Below are positions 54,901 to 63,786 of a stretch of 64,000 nucleotides of DNA, piece after piece. Numbering within the stretch: position 1 is the stretch's first letter; every line of letters starts with the position of its first letter. A model generated the notes under the pieces. That model was not told the origin of the DNA and did not search any database. It saw nothing but the letters and a program-made list of their open reading frames with translations. Origin of the DNA: Melitaea cinxia (Eukaryota; Arthropoda; Insecta; Lepidoptera; Nymphalidae); NCBI RefSeq assembly GCF_905220565.1, contig NC_059422.1, positions 8,886,272 to 8,950,271 of the forward strand. The letters are read 5' to 3'. Both the position numbers and the translations under genes were made by a program.

Positions 54901-57900
54901 TCTAATTTCGCGCCAAAAGTGGCGTGAACTCGTGTGTTTTGCCCATAGTCACCACGCTGGGCAGGCGTGTTGGTGACCGCAGTACTGGCTTTGTCGCACC
55001 GAAGACGCTGCTGCCCGTCTTCGGGCCTGTGTATTTCAAAGCCAGCAGTTGGATGGTAATCCGCCATCGGTCGGCTTTTTAAGTTCCAAGGTGGTCGTGG
55101 AACTGTGTTATCCCTTAGTCGCCTCTTACGACACCCACGGAAAGAGGGGGAAATATTGTTCGCTGAGTAAGTTCTGCTCATATCAGGTAAATGTCTAGGT
55201 ATATGCCTAGGCTTATTGCATGGGACCTATATTGCCGATTTATGAACTCCATTATGTTATTAAGTCTTAACGATTCGAAACTACGAGGCTCTCAATTTGT
55301 GTTACATCGTAACTTTTCACTGGGCGTACCGATTTTGATGATTCTTTTTTTAATCGAAATTCGAAAGCTGGTGCTTCCTGGTGTGTTTTGAACGAGATCA
55401 GATGAGTAGTTTTTGAGTCGTCTCTAATAATGCGTATTTAATTGAATATTCTTTTTACCTGACTGCAAATGAAGGGTTATGTTTTTCGCGTGTATCTTCT
55501 GTGTGTGTATGTGTGTAATTTATTTATTTATTATTTATTTATTTATTTATTGGTTTACCAGCAGTTATTACACTAAAACATTCATTACGAAACGGAACAT
55601 ACATTATGCTTAATCTAAGTGCACAACTCATGTAGGTAAACACCGCATGCATATAGGTAAATACAATTCAGTAGACAAACTTAAAAAATAATAATTAAAG
55701 AAAAACAAAAAACCACCTGCGTGAAGAACAACTAACATTAAATCAACTGAAAAGGCTGGAACGAATAAAAATTCAATAATTACACAAAGCCAGCAAAATA
55801 AATCACACACTTAAAAATATCAAAACGGTAGTCCTTCGAAATTGTATGCAACATGCAGTCGGAGACGTGCACAAAGAGATAATGATTTGACTTATCCTTC
55901 AATTTCATTCCTCATTTTTTTTTTATACAACTAGGTCGGCAAACAAGCGTACGGCTCACTTGATGGTAAGCGATTACCGTAGCTTATAGACGTCTGCAAC
56001 ACCAGAAGCATCGCAAGCGCGCTACCGAACCCATCCCCAGTTCCCTCCAGGAGCTCTGGTTACATTACTCACCAACAGGAACACAATACTGCTTGAAAAC
56101 AGTATTATTTAGTTGTGATCTTCTGTAAGGTCGAGGTATCCCCCCAGTCGGGCTGCTCCATATTTTGAGCAGGAAATTCCTGCTGTGCCCTACCTCAGTT
56201 AAATCTTCATACCAACCACCACCAAAAAAGACCAATTGTTTCCACCAGATACACCCTCAGCTGGTACAGGAGGAGCTCGTTCAGTACGCGCAGTCGCAGG
56301 GCATTGTAGTGATGGGCTTCAGTCCCTTCGGCTCCATGGTCACGAGGTAAGTAAATTAATAATTGGGAAATAGAAGAGTTAATATTACATGCTTACTCTT
56401 CACCAATATTTTCTGCTCTGGGCCTTTATATTGAGGTAAGGCACAATAGGATATATATTGAAGTCTGGAGCAGCCCGACTGGGGAAGTACCTCGATCTTA
56501 CCGAAGATCACAGCTAAATAATACTGCTTTCAAGCAGTGCTGTGTTCTTGTTGGTGAGCAAGGTATTTCTTTTTAATATATAGACTAGCGCTTGACTGCA
56601 ATCTCACCTGATGGCAAGTGAAGATGCAGCCTAAGGTGGTGCGCGCTTGCCTAGAAGATGCCTATTCACTCTTGATTTAAAGATACCCAAGTTATAGTTT
56701 GTTGGAAAAACGGAAGCCGGAAGGGCATTCCAAATTTTTGCGGTGCGTATTAGGAACGAGGAAGCAAACCGTTTAGTGCGAGGTGACCAGAGCTGCTGGA
56801 GAGAGACAGGGGTAGCTAGTCGTATAAAACAAAATCACTTATTGATGTTACTCTAACATATACTACACGTAGAATGGAAAAGTCAAAGTAAATGATAAAG
56901 TGGAGGGAAACAGTCAATTAACGAATACATTTTTTTAGGTTCGGTGTAAACTACACGGGGCTGCGGTTCAACGACCCCGTGCTGAGACAGATCGCTGAGA
57001 GACACAACAAAACTACCGCGCAGGTTGTTTTGAGGTGGTTTGTAAGTATGATTTGATTCAGCCTGTAACATACCACTGCTGGGCATAGGTTTTCTCGATG
57101 GAGGATAAGGTTCAGAGTTTAATCCACCACACTGCTCGCGATTAACGATTGCCATCAGGCAGTGGTGTAGCGAGGGGGGGCAAGATGGGGCATCATCCAC
57201 TGGGCGGTACACATAAAATTGGTGCACATATTATATGGTTTTGGAATGGGGGGAGGGGGTAAAAGGGTATCCTGCCCCGGGCGCGAGTTCGCTACGTCAC
57301 TGCTATCGGGTATATGTTAACAACCGATACCGACCGAATCAAAGTATTTAGACCAACAAGGACAGACAAAACAAAAGAAAAAGAAAGGTTGACAGTACAG
57401 CGTCCAATCACGTTGGTTTTCTTCACCTGTCTAAAACTTGGGTCATCAAGACGAATCTAACGATATCTTAATTGTATAAATCCGTTTAGCTGTCCGGAAG
57501 ACTATGCTGTGTGGCTACGGCACTAAAGAATTTAGCCACCCCCTCTCTTCCCGTGGGTGTCGTAAGAGGCGACTAAAGGATAACACAGTTCCGCTACCAT
57601 CTTGGAACTTGGGGAGCCGACCGATGGCGGGATAACTATCCAACTGCTGGCTTCTCAAATGCACAGACCGAGGACGGGCAGCAGCGTCTTCGGTGCGACA
57701 AAGCCAGCCCTGCGGTCACCAACCCGCCTGCCCAGCGTGGTGACTATGGGCAAAAACCCCCATGAGTTCGAACTTAAAAATAAAGCCCTCAGTTCCCGGC
57801 AGCCCCACTATTCCCGGCTACGGCAGCGGCCGTGGTAACGGTGGGGTAGAGGGTGCCAAGAATCACCGGGGTAGGGGAGGCTGCCATAGAAAAATATTCC

Positions 57901-60900
57901 TGGCTACGTATAATGGACGCACGCTACGGTTGGACCATCACCTCACCGAACTTGAGGTAGAACTTAGTCACATTAAGTGGAGCATACTGGGGTTGTCTGT
58001 GTGTGAAGGTGATGGGCTTTCCCAAGGTGGCGTCGGTTTTCTGGTTCACAAGACTCTCACTAACAACGTTGTGGAAGTCAGTAGTGTGTCGACCCGGGTA
58101 GCGTACCTTGTACTTAAGCTCACCGACAGGTACTCCCTGAAAGTGATACAGGTATATGCGCCGACCTCGGCACACTCTGACGATGAAGTCGAAGCCTTGT
58201 ATGAAGATATTACAAGGGCCATACATGGCACTACTTCGACCTTCTACAGCGTTGTTATGGAAGACTTCAACGCTAAAGTGGGAGTACAAGGCTGCGACGG
58301 ATCGAGGATCGGACCACACGGATTGGGGCACAGGAATCACAGGGGACAGACGCTTGTCAACTTCCTCGAATCGGAGGGGCTCTTCTTGATGAACTCATTT
58401 TTTGAGAAGAAGCCCCAAAGGAGGTGGACATGGCAAAGCCCCGATACTGTGACGAGGAACGAGATAGATTTCATCATAGCGGATAAAAGGCATATATTCA
58501 GAGATGTCTCAGTGGTTAACAGGTTTAACACCGGCAGCGACCACCGGCTAGTACGGGGCACTCTGAATATATGTCTCCGAAAGGAGCGGACCCGCTTGAT
58601 GAAATCTACTCTCCGACCTACGCTGCCCCAAATACTATGTGGCTCCGAGCAGTTTCAGTTGGAACTCCAAAACCGATTCGATTCGCTGGAAACTACTAGC
58701 GACGTGGACGAGATAACCAACAACGTGGTGAAGACGGTGTGTACACTGGGTCGCAGGCACTTTCCACCAACAAAACCAATGAAGCAGAACAAACTTTCTC
58801 CCGAAGCCTTGGATCTGATGTGGCAGAGGCGCGAGTTGCCGGCTGCTTCGCCAGAACAGAGGGCTCTTTCCAAAAGGATACGGAAGCCTGTACGCCGAGA
58901 CCTCCGCTGCTCAAATACGAGAGAGATTGCTACTCTGATTGAGCAGAATAGGGGGTCCAAAGTTTTCCAAAGACCATTGGGGAGAAGCCTTTTTGCGAAG
59001 GTAAAAACAGCGGATGGCAGAACCGTCTGCTCTCGCCCTCAGATCCGAGGAGAGGTTGAGAAATTTTATGGACAGCTGTACTCATTGAGCGCACGCAAGC
59101 CTGCGACTTGGGATACCGAAGATCCACGGGCACCATTGTTGCGCCATTATTCGGAGTGTATCCCGGATTTCGAAGAGGATGAGATTGGTGCAGCGCTCGG
59201 GCAGCTTAAAAACGGGAGGGCCCCGGGGGATGACGGAGTTACCACTGAACTCCTTAAAGCCGCAGGGCGACCAGTCCTGAAAGCCTTGGCAAGACTATTT
59301 AACGCCGTCATCCACCGAGGTACCACGCCGGATGCGTGGTCCAGGAGTGTGGTGGTGCTGTTCTTTAAGAGAGGCGATAAGTCTCTGTTAAAGAATTACA
59401 GACCGATCTCACTTCTGAGCCACGTCTATAAGCTGTTTTCGAGGGTTGTTACGAATCGTCTCGCTAGAAGATTCGACGAATTCCAACCACCGGAGCAGGT
59501 TGGGTTTCGAAATGGCTACAGCACCGTAGACCACATCCATACTGTTCGGCAGATTATTCAAAAGACGGAAGAATATAATCAACCGCTGTGTATGGCATTT
59601 GTGGACTACGAGAAAGCCTTCGACTCTGTCGAGACCTGGGCTGTCCTGGACTCTCTGCAGAGATGTCATATCGACTGGCAATATATCGATGTACTGAAAT
59701 CTATGTACGACGCGGCGACGATGACCGTTTATGTCAATGACCAAAGAACAAGACCAATTTCCCTCCGGCGCGGGGTAAGACAGGGGGATGTAATATCACC
59801 GAAACTGTTTACCACTGCGCTAGAGGATGTTTTTAAGACCTTAGATTGGGGGGAACGAGGCATCAACGTCAACGGTGAATTCATCTCTCACCTTCGTTTC
59901 GCCGACGATATTGTCATCGTCGGAGACGCTGGATGAGTTAGGCCAAATGCTGGCCGGCCTAAACGAGTCTTCCCGACGTGTCGGTCTCTGTATGAACTTG
60001 GATAAGACGAAAGTCATGTTTAACAACCAAGTCATACCGATACCGGTATCGGTCGATGGTACCCTTCTCGAAGTTGTTCAGGATTATATTTACCTAGGCC
60101 ATACTATCCAACTGGGCCGCAACAACTTCGAGAGGGAGGCCGATAGGAGGATTCGGTTAGGCTGGGCGGCTGGCAGGCTTCGTCAAGTCTTCACTTCGAA
60201 GATTCCGCAATGCTTGAAAACAAAAGTCTTCGAACAATGCGTCCTGCCTGTGTTAACATACGCAGCTGAGACGTGGACACTGACGAAGGGACTGGTCCAC
60301 AAATTTAGGGTCGCTCAACGTGCAATGGAACGGGCTATGCTTGGGGTTTCTCTTAAAGATAGGATTAGAAATGAGACTATCCGCGAGAGAACGAAAGTAA
60401 CCGACGTAGCCTACAGAATTAGCAAGTTGAAGTGGCAGTGGGCTGGTCATTTGTGTCGCAGGACCGATGGCCGTTGGAGTAGACGGGTCCTAGAGTGGAG
60501 ACCGCGTCTTGGCAAACGCAGTGTGGGATGTCCTCCGGCCCGTTGGACCGACGATATACGTAAGATTGCCGGTGTCGGCTGGATGAGGATTGCGGAAGAC
60601 CGGGATGTCTGGCGCGAACTTGGGGAGGCCTATGTCCAGCAGTGGACTGCGATAGGCTGAACTGAGTGAGTCCGGAAGACATTAGTCAAGGAAACCATAT
60701 TTTTTTCGTCAATAGCTAACACGTCTATTTTTTTTTTTATACAAACCTAGTCCACAGGCTAAAACCTCTGGGGTGTTCCGCCGACGCACCTATGAGGGGA
60801 TCGCGGGCACGATACAAATTGAGTCCAGACATAAACATCAAATCTAACACAGCTATTTATTCAATTTGTTATCGAAACTTTTCGGTGATTAATTTTTATT

Positions 60901-61160
60901 TGTAAACATTTTTTTATAACAACTATCTCTATTCGCAGGTGGAAAGAAAAATAATTCCCATGCCTAAAACAATAAGATACTCCCGACTAATAGAAAACAT
61001 CGACATCTTCGACTTCCAACTAGATGAAGAGGAGATAGAGATGATCAGTCAGTTCAACAGGAACGTGCGGTTCACCGCCCCCACCTTCTGGCAGAATCAC
61101 CCCCACTACCCCTTCGACAAGGTGGATAATCCCATCGAAGATCCCTTTACCAAAATCTAA
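42948..61160 (+). CDS. Aldo-keto reductase (AKR2E-like), probably secreted or ER-targeted
   Basis: Exons 42948-42986, 51607-51708, 52563-52745, 53621-53737, 54681-54848, 56249-56346, 56939-57041 and 60939-61160 join in frame into 343 codons plus TAA. The enzyme folds as a TIM barrel and uses NADPH to reduce carbonyls. The tetrad is complete with canonical spacing: D74, Y79, K108, H141. Cofactor contacts are visible: SNF in GLSNFN of exon 5, and K280, R286, E289 and N290 in PKTIRYSRLIEN. Family length is normal. Exon 1 encodes only MDARLVVLILVTL, and with exon 2 gives a hydrophobic leader (about residues 4-20) not found in cytosolic AKRs. A secreted haemolymph AKR with a signal peptide, 3-dehydroecdysone 3-beta-reductase, is known in moths, so ecdysteroid metabolism is a reasonable guess only. 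A start at the exon 2 ATG (51607) is the alternative and would give a cytosolic form. Intron 1 is 8.6 kb; introns are dominated by transposons, including a whole RTE LINE. Confidence 0.92.
43017..43359 (-). mobile_element. Family A, full length, 12-bp TSD
   Basis: ACTTCAATTATT at 43005-43016 and 43360-43371. (CAT)n tail first, then the entire inverted body to GCCACACAGCAC. Inserted 30 bp downstream of the aldo-keto reductase exon 1 donor. Confidence 0.95.
43383..43790 (-). repeat. Family B element
   Basis: Inverted: AATTGTGTTTGCAAGCAAAC (3' hairpin variant) through CCTCCTCCTTTTTTTGAAGT. The 5' half before the GGATAAC segment is missing. Confidence 0.75.
43884..44150 (+). mobile_element. Family A, 5'-truncated
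   Basis: Starts at AAGGTTCCACTACCACCTTG and ends in a (GAT)n tail. Faces the opposite way from 43017-43359, about 525 bp apart. Confidence 0.85.
44151..45186. other. Unassigned intron sequence
   Basis: Very AT-rich aldo-keto reductase intron 1 sequence. No exon or repeat family recognised. Confidence 0.4.
45187..45480 (+). repeat. Doubled family B start and inverted LINE tail
   Basis: TTAACCGACTTCCAAAAAAGG occurs twice (45187 and 45238), as in the copy at 6774. 45397-45480 begins AAAATCAAAATCAAAAATAA, the inverted LINE tail of the 18838 type. Confidence 0.6.
45597..45945 (-). repeat. Family B element, internally deleted
   Basis: Inverted hairpin end (GTTTGCTCGCAAAC) to GGAAGTCGGTTAAAAAG. 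The middle jumps near 45845 from TCCCTCGATTTTAG to the 5' portion. Confidence 0.75.
45966..46270. repeat. Family K MITE-like element
   Basis: Same order and ends as 34196-34490, including CACCTAGCGTGTACTATAGA and TTTGTACGCACGCAC. Both copies share most of their length. Confidence 0.65.
46545..47240 (+). repeat. Degraded repeat with GGCCAAGTGCGAGTCGGACTC start; family E scrap at the right end
   Basis: The opening AACCGGCCAAGTGCGAGTCG and the later AATTACGTGATCTCAGAATG are widespread in lepidopteran repeats. 47030-47100 is GC-rich. 47198-47240 is an inverted family E end (GAAGCCGGGGCGGGTCGCTG). Confidence 0.5.
47360..47435 (+). mobile_element. Family A 3' end
   Basis: Only GGCGCGAACTTGTGGAGGCC and the tail remain, followed by a GTGA-rich simple repeat. 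Confidence 0.75.
47555..47865 (+). repeat. Family B element, diverged 3' half
   Basis: From CAAGTTAACTAAAATAATGC to GTTTGCGAGCAATCACAATT. It carries a hairpin mismatch, so it is older than the other copies. Confidence 0.6.
47866..48910. other. Unassigned intron sequence
   Basis: AT-rich. No exon or repeat family recognised. Confidence 0.4.
48911..49412 (+). repeat. Family B element lacking its first 100 bp
   Basis: From TAGGTGGTGTGTGTCAATTG to the hairpin and ACAATTA end. Confidence 0.75.
49453..49797 (+). mobile_element. Family A, full length, 12-bp TSD
   Basis: AATCTGTTCGAA at 49441-49452 and AATCTGTTTGAA at 49798-49809 (one mismatch). Body has accumulated substitutions; tail (GAT)n. Confidence 0.88.
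49855..49940. repeat. (CA)n-type microsatellite
   Basis: Impure ACACAC, ACATAC and ACAAATAC units over about 85 bp. Confidence 0.85.
50090..50260 (+). repeat. LINE 3' UTR and tail
   Basis: Contains ACTGCGGAGTTTCTTCAAG and ATTCAGAATCGGTGGTAGCT and ends in the TTTTTCATTTTGATTT tail. Sense version of 35448-35600. Confidence 0.55.
50405..50500 (+). mobile_element. Family C SINE 3' end
   Basis: Encodes in frame EAYAQQWDVTG, the RTE-like tail, after a CTTCGATCCTTCTCTTACAC block. Confidence 0.7.
50613..50710 (+). mobile_element. tRNA-derived SINE head of another family
   Basis: CTCGTTGGCGCAGTTTGTAG (A-box region) and GCGGGTTCGATTCCCGCTTG (B-box with an intact T-stem). The middle can form an anticodon-like stem. 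The downstream tail differs from family C. Confidence 0.6.
50843..50998. repeat. Foldback MITE
   Basis: ACATAAAACATGGACCAATG on the left pairs with CATTGGACCATGTTTTATGA on the right, and GCCAAATTCTCA pairs with TGAGAATTTGGT. The arms span about 65 bp around a short spacer. Confidence 0.82.
51060..51555 (-). mobile_element. Truncated family C and partial family D
   Basis: 51060-51210: inverted SINE tail and body (CTTCAGCCTGTAATATCCCA), head missing. 51440-51555: inverted family D start (GCTTGTTTGCCGACCTAGTG), ending 52 bp before aldo-keto reductase exon 2. Confidence 0.65.
51880..52335 (+). repeat. Repeat with tRNA-like insert and 3' hairpin
   Basis: Opens TCTATCTCGGAAACGGCCAC and closes with the hairpin CCGAGCTAAGCTCGG followed by TCACCTAGGTACT. 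52085-52150 inside has a B-box-like GGTTCAAATCC. Possibly a Helitron-type or LINE end; not settled. Confidence 0.45.
53217..53420 (-). mobile_element. CR1-group LINE C-terminus and 3' UTR
   Basis: The minus strand reads RFASSFLIRTAKIWNALPAS then VFPTNYNLGIFKSRVNRHLL before a short UTR. Nearly identical to 56575-56778 in the same orientation. Confidence 0.75.
53972..54302 (-). mobile_element. Family A, near full length
   Basis: Inverted copy from ATCAGCCTATCGCAGTCC to GTAACCACACAGCT, in aldo-keto reductase intron 4. TSD not evident. Confidence 0.85.
54420..54662 (-). repeat. Family D copy abutting exon 5
   Basis: Inverted: TACTGAGGTAGGGCAAAGGA to CCGTACACTAGTTTCGCTAA. Its end lies 18 bp before the exon 5 acceptor. 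Confidence 0.7.
54858..55150 (-). mobile_element. Family A, 5'-truncated, 7-bp TSD, abutting exon 5
   Basis: AAATATT at 54851-54857 and 55151-55157. The insertion lies 9 bp past the exon 5 splice donor. Confidence 0.85.
55296..55870 (+). repeat. Diverged family B fragment and (TTTA)n-linked LINE remnant
   Basis: 55296-55460 keeps CACTGGGCGTACCGATTTTG and the GAGATCAGATGAGTAGTTTT segment. 55520-55560 is (TTTA)n, followed by GGTTTACCAGCAGTTATTAC of an old LINE 3' region. Confidence 0.45.
55915..56202 (+). repeat. Family D repeat, full length
   Basis: From ATACAACTAGGTCGGCAAAC to CTGTGCCCTACCTCAGTT, ending 46 bp before aldo-keto reductase exon 6. Confidence 0.75.
56430..56778 (-). mobile_element. 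Partial family D and CR1-group LINE 3' end
   Basis: 56430-56560 is inverted D (GGAGCAGCCCGACTGGGGAA). 56575-56778 is the second copy of the LINE segment at 53217-53420. The LINE appears inserted within the D copy, since D-like GCGAGGTGACCAGAGCTGCT resumes at 56777. Confidence 0.7.
57050..57335 (-). mobile_element. Family C SINE interrupted by a hAT-like MITE
   Basis: Inverted tail TCAGCCTGTAACATACCACT and body. Split at the CTATCAGG site, with the remainder (TATATGTTAACAACCGATACC) after the MITE. Confidence 0.75.
57160..57302. mobile_element. 143-bp hAT-like MITE with 8-bp TSD
   Basis: Ends CAGTGGTGTAGCGA and TCGCTACGTCACTG are 12/14 inverted repeats. Flanks CCATCAGG (57152-57159) and CTATCGGG (57303-57310) match 6/8. 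Other family C copies show the uninterrupted site CTATCAGG. Confidence 0.8.
57503..60669 (+). mobile_element. Full-length RTE-clade LINE, 11-bp TSD
   Basis: GTCCGGAAGAC flanks it at 57492-57502 and 60670-60680. It has a 259-bp 5' UTR identical in plan to family A, one ORF with AP endonuclease and RT, and almost no 3' UTR: the stop codon is 9 bp from the end. Single-ORF structure and tiny 3' UTR are RTE traits. It lies sense in aldo-keto reductase intron 7. Confidence 0.93.
57762..60660 (+). pseudogene. RTE endonuclease-reverse transcriptase ORF with one frameshift and an endonuclease deletion
   Basis: The frame 57762-59936 covers the endonuclease (YNGRTL 50-55; DFNAK 168-172; SDHR 259-262) and RT (NYRPISLLSHVYKL; VDYEKAFDS; RRGVRQGDVISPKL; FADD 713-716). 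A frameshift just after FADD (about 59910-59930) moves the remainder to the frame ending at 60660: NLDKTKVMFN, the thumb, the WAGHLCRRTDGRW block and the terminal GEAYVQQWTAIG. Around residues 78-85 (GLSVCEGDGL) the usual E of the LSE motif is missing, with what looks like a 20-odd-residue deletion, so the endonuclease is probably dead. Only these lesions separate it from a complete ORF, so the copy is young. Its GC content is well above that of the intron. Confidence 0.88.
60681..60938. other. Remainder of aldo-keto reductase intron 7
   Basis: Contains a T run and a GC-richer GGGGTGTTCCGCCGACGCAC stretch (60770-60825) that looks like an unclassified repeat. Confidence 0.35.
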
Positions 61161-61249
61161 TTTACATATTATCTGTAAATTTTAATCTGTCAAATGAAAT
61201 TCAATAATTAAAATGTCAATGTTTTCTGCTTAGAAATATTTGTGATAGT

Positions 61250-61255
61250 AATAAA
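61250..61255 (+). terminator. Polyadenylation signal of the aldo-keto reductase gene
   Basis: AATAAA 90 bp after the stop codon, just before the TIR element at 61271. Confidence 0.6.
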
Positions 61256-61270
61256 AACTTATATTTTATA

Positions 61271-61704
61271 GCCGGTTTCACCGGGTGGTGGATAACGCTA
61301 TTTGACAGATGACGGAATTCAACAGATAAAGTTTTTTTTTATATAATATTCGAAATCAAAATTAAAAAAATTTCGTCATTTTACAAATTAAAATTTTTGC
61401 TGATGGAGCCATAGTCTTTAAAGAAGAAGAGAAGAAATTAAAATTTTAAATTGATTATTATTTTTGTAAAAGTAAAGCTACCACCGATTCGGAATGTAGA
61501 TTCTGCAGAGAAGAATCGCCAAGAAACTCCGCAGTTACTTGCTGATTATATTTTATTTTAAATTCGAACTGTATTAATGAGACATTCCTTTTGTCAAATG
61601 TGAATCTAAAAGCTATTTATATTTATTAAATGAACCTCAAACTGTTAAAGTTTATTGGTAACTTATTTGCAGGATAAACTTTACCCACGACCGGTGAAAC
61701 AGGC
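61271..61704. repeat. TIR element containing an inverted LINE 3' fragment
   Basis: GCCGGTTTCACCGGGTGGTGG at the left and CCACGACCGGTGAAACAGGC at the right are imperfect inverted repeats. 61355-61545 within it is LINE tail sequence (CACCGATTCGGAATGTAGAT), suggesting a nested insertion. Confidence 0.6.
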
Positions 61705-62370
61705 GCGTATAAAAATTGTATACTTAAGTTTTTTTTTTTTTTTTTAATTTTATGTATTATAACCTTTTTATACAATACACAGGCTATTGATTGTATTTCT
61801 TTAATTCAATGCTAAATTCTAATATAATTCCTTTATTTTCATTATTTCAATTCAATTTAAATTTCCTTATGGCTAAATCTAAGTAACTCTATCTTACTTT
61901 AATAACTTTCTTCTCAGAGGATTTATAATAGTCTGCAGGGTCTACAGATTATCGTCTGATTTGTGTTATTATTTTTCTGACAGAAACTTTGAAAACTTTG
62001 ATATGCTTCGAGCCTAAATAAGAATAAAAATGTGGTAATAATAATTCAATAATGTCATGTATTTTTTTTCAAACTTCACAATCTTTCAATAACTATTCTA
62101 ATTACTTTATCATACATTAAAAAAAAAAATGAATACTACGAAATCCAGCAAAGTTTCGTTCACGAATTATTTTTAATTTTTATACTCTGTACATTTTATA
62201 CTTATTTAACAATTGAACTTTTTATTATTTTTATATTGCAGGTTTTAATTGTATTTTTAAATTCTATAATGTTTTATTACACATTTATAATTGTACAATA
62301 AACGCAAGACTGAATAAATAATTACATTTTTATACTTCGTTTCCTTATTTGTCTAATAAAAGTAATCTGC
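61705..62370. other. Unassigned AT-rich interval
   Basis: Nothing recognised apart from T runs and isolated AATAAA motifs (for example near 62297). Confidence 0.35.
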
Positions 62371-62520
62371 ACAGTGGCGTAGCGTAGTGGGGGCGGGGGG
62401 GGCGGCCCGCCCCGGGCGGCACTTTTTAGGGGGCGGCAAAATTGAACAACACTTAATTAATAAAAACAATTAGTAAATACTAGCGGCCCGGTACGTGCTT
62501 CGCTACGTATAAAGTGAAAT
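62371..62520 (-). repeat. hAT-like end and family E-like scrap
   Basis: CACAGTGGCGTAGCGTAGTG and a G/C-rich GGCGGCCCGCCCCGGGCGGC stretch resemble hAT-type termini. 62480-62515 reads ACTAGCGGCCCGGTACGTGC. Confidence 0.45.
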
Positions 62521-62637
62521 AATAAAAAAAATTTACATCAAATTCACTTATTAATACAAAAAAAAATTAATTGCTAGGCTATTTTAAAACTTAATCCAAA
62601 ACATTTGGATAAACAGTATTTTTTGTTTTTCCATTTT

Positions 62638-62878
62638 GAGAAGCAATAGTCGAAGACTTTTTCGTAGTCCACAAATGCCATACACAGCGGCTGATTATAT
62701 TCTTCTGTCTTTTGTATAATCTACCGAACAGTATGGATGTGGTCTACAGTGCTGTAGTCATTTCGAATCCCCGCTGCTCCGGTAGTTGGAATTCGTCGAG
62801 TCTTCTGGCGAGACGATTCGTAACAACACTCGAAAACAGCTTATAGATATGGCTCAAACTATGGGTCAAACACAAATT
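62638..62878 (-). mobile_element. RTE LINE reverse transcriptase fragment
   Basis: The minus strand parallels 59420-59640 of the full-length copy: YKLFSSVVTNRLARRLDEFQ, LPEQ, then MAFVDYEKVFD. It carries stops and a frameshift. Confidence 0.8.
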
Positions 62879-63411
62879 GCGTAATCCATAATTTCCTAAA
62901 ATTAAAACATCGAATTTCGTTTTGAAAATCAGCCCTTATTTACATTGTACTCTTTGATCATTGTTAATAATATGGATACAGATCAGTTTTACACACTTTC
63001 GCTAAGAATCACAGTTTTATTTTTATCTGTCCACAGAAAAGACTTACTTGTGTACAGTTGATAACATAAACCTTATTTAAGCACTTACATTATTACGATT
63101 CATTTGAAAAGTCTAATTAAATGTGCTCAAAACAATATTCGCTATCATCACTAAATAGTTAACATTTGATAATACGTGTATTTTAGATATTAAAAAATAA
63201 TCAAAAGTTAACCACAGAAGAGGACACCTTTCCTGTCGAAATTATACAGAAAAATCTAATTTTCTACAGAATTATTAAGCCAAACGTTACATAATAATAA
63301 TGTTATCATGCGCTTGAAAACAAATGTTCAAAATAAAGTCATTGCCCATAGTAAAGAAAATAATATTGTAAAATTGGTATATATTAGAAAATAATGAATA
63401 ATCATCACATG

Positions 63412-63786
63412 TCATGTCATTACAAATGACAAATTCCGGTAAAAATTAAAGAAAAAATATATATTTTTATCGTCAGAATCGTCTGATATGATAGGTTGGC
63501 GTCGTTTCTTTGGTTTTATTTCTACGGAAGAATCGGAACTCTTTGAAACGAAGCGACGTACTCTATTTGGGGGTCTTCGGCTTGGTAAATTTAAGTTTTG
63601 AATTAAGTTATCAGGTGTTAATCTTTCAAAGTAACCGGGTGTTATTGACTCAGTAGTAGCTTCACTAGTTCCTGGGCTACCAGAATACTGAATAGAGTGA
63701 GCTCCATCAGGACTATCGTGATGATTAGAAGGTCCTGCTTGAGAAGAAACAGGCGAAAAATTGGCCAAATGAGGCTCAGATAACAC
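63412..63786 (-). CDS. Unidentified ORF, possible exon
   Basis: A 124-codon frame, open upstream to a possible acceptor (ATACAG) at about 63815. Ser/Pro-rich N-terminal half, then a PSRRPPNRVRRF basic stretch, then SSDSSVEIKPKKRRQP and an acidic SDDSDD. The basic PKKRR could be a nuclear signal and the Ser-acidic clusters casein kinase sites. The final about 15 codons (YFFFNFYRN) are low quality. No family recognised; it may be a transposon protein fragment. Confidence 0.3.
   Translation of the reverse strand: MLSEPHLANFSPVSSQAGPSNHHDSPDGAHSIQYSGSPGTSEATTESITPGYFERLTPDNLIQNLNLPSRRPPNRVRRFVSKSSDSSVEIKPKKRRQPIISDDSDDKNIYFFFNFYRNLSFVMT

Noticed and set aside
57924..58340. 138-codon minus-strand ORF
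   Set aside because: Antisense to the RTE endonuclease.
57762..59936. Host gene resembling craniofacial development protein 2
   Set aside because: That annotation name is often given to RTE endonuclease ORFs; the TSD and LINE structure show it is a retrotransposon.
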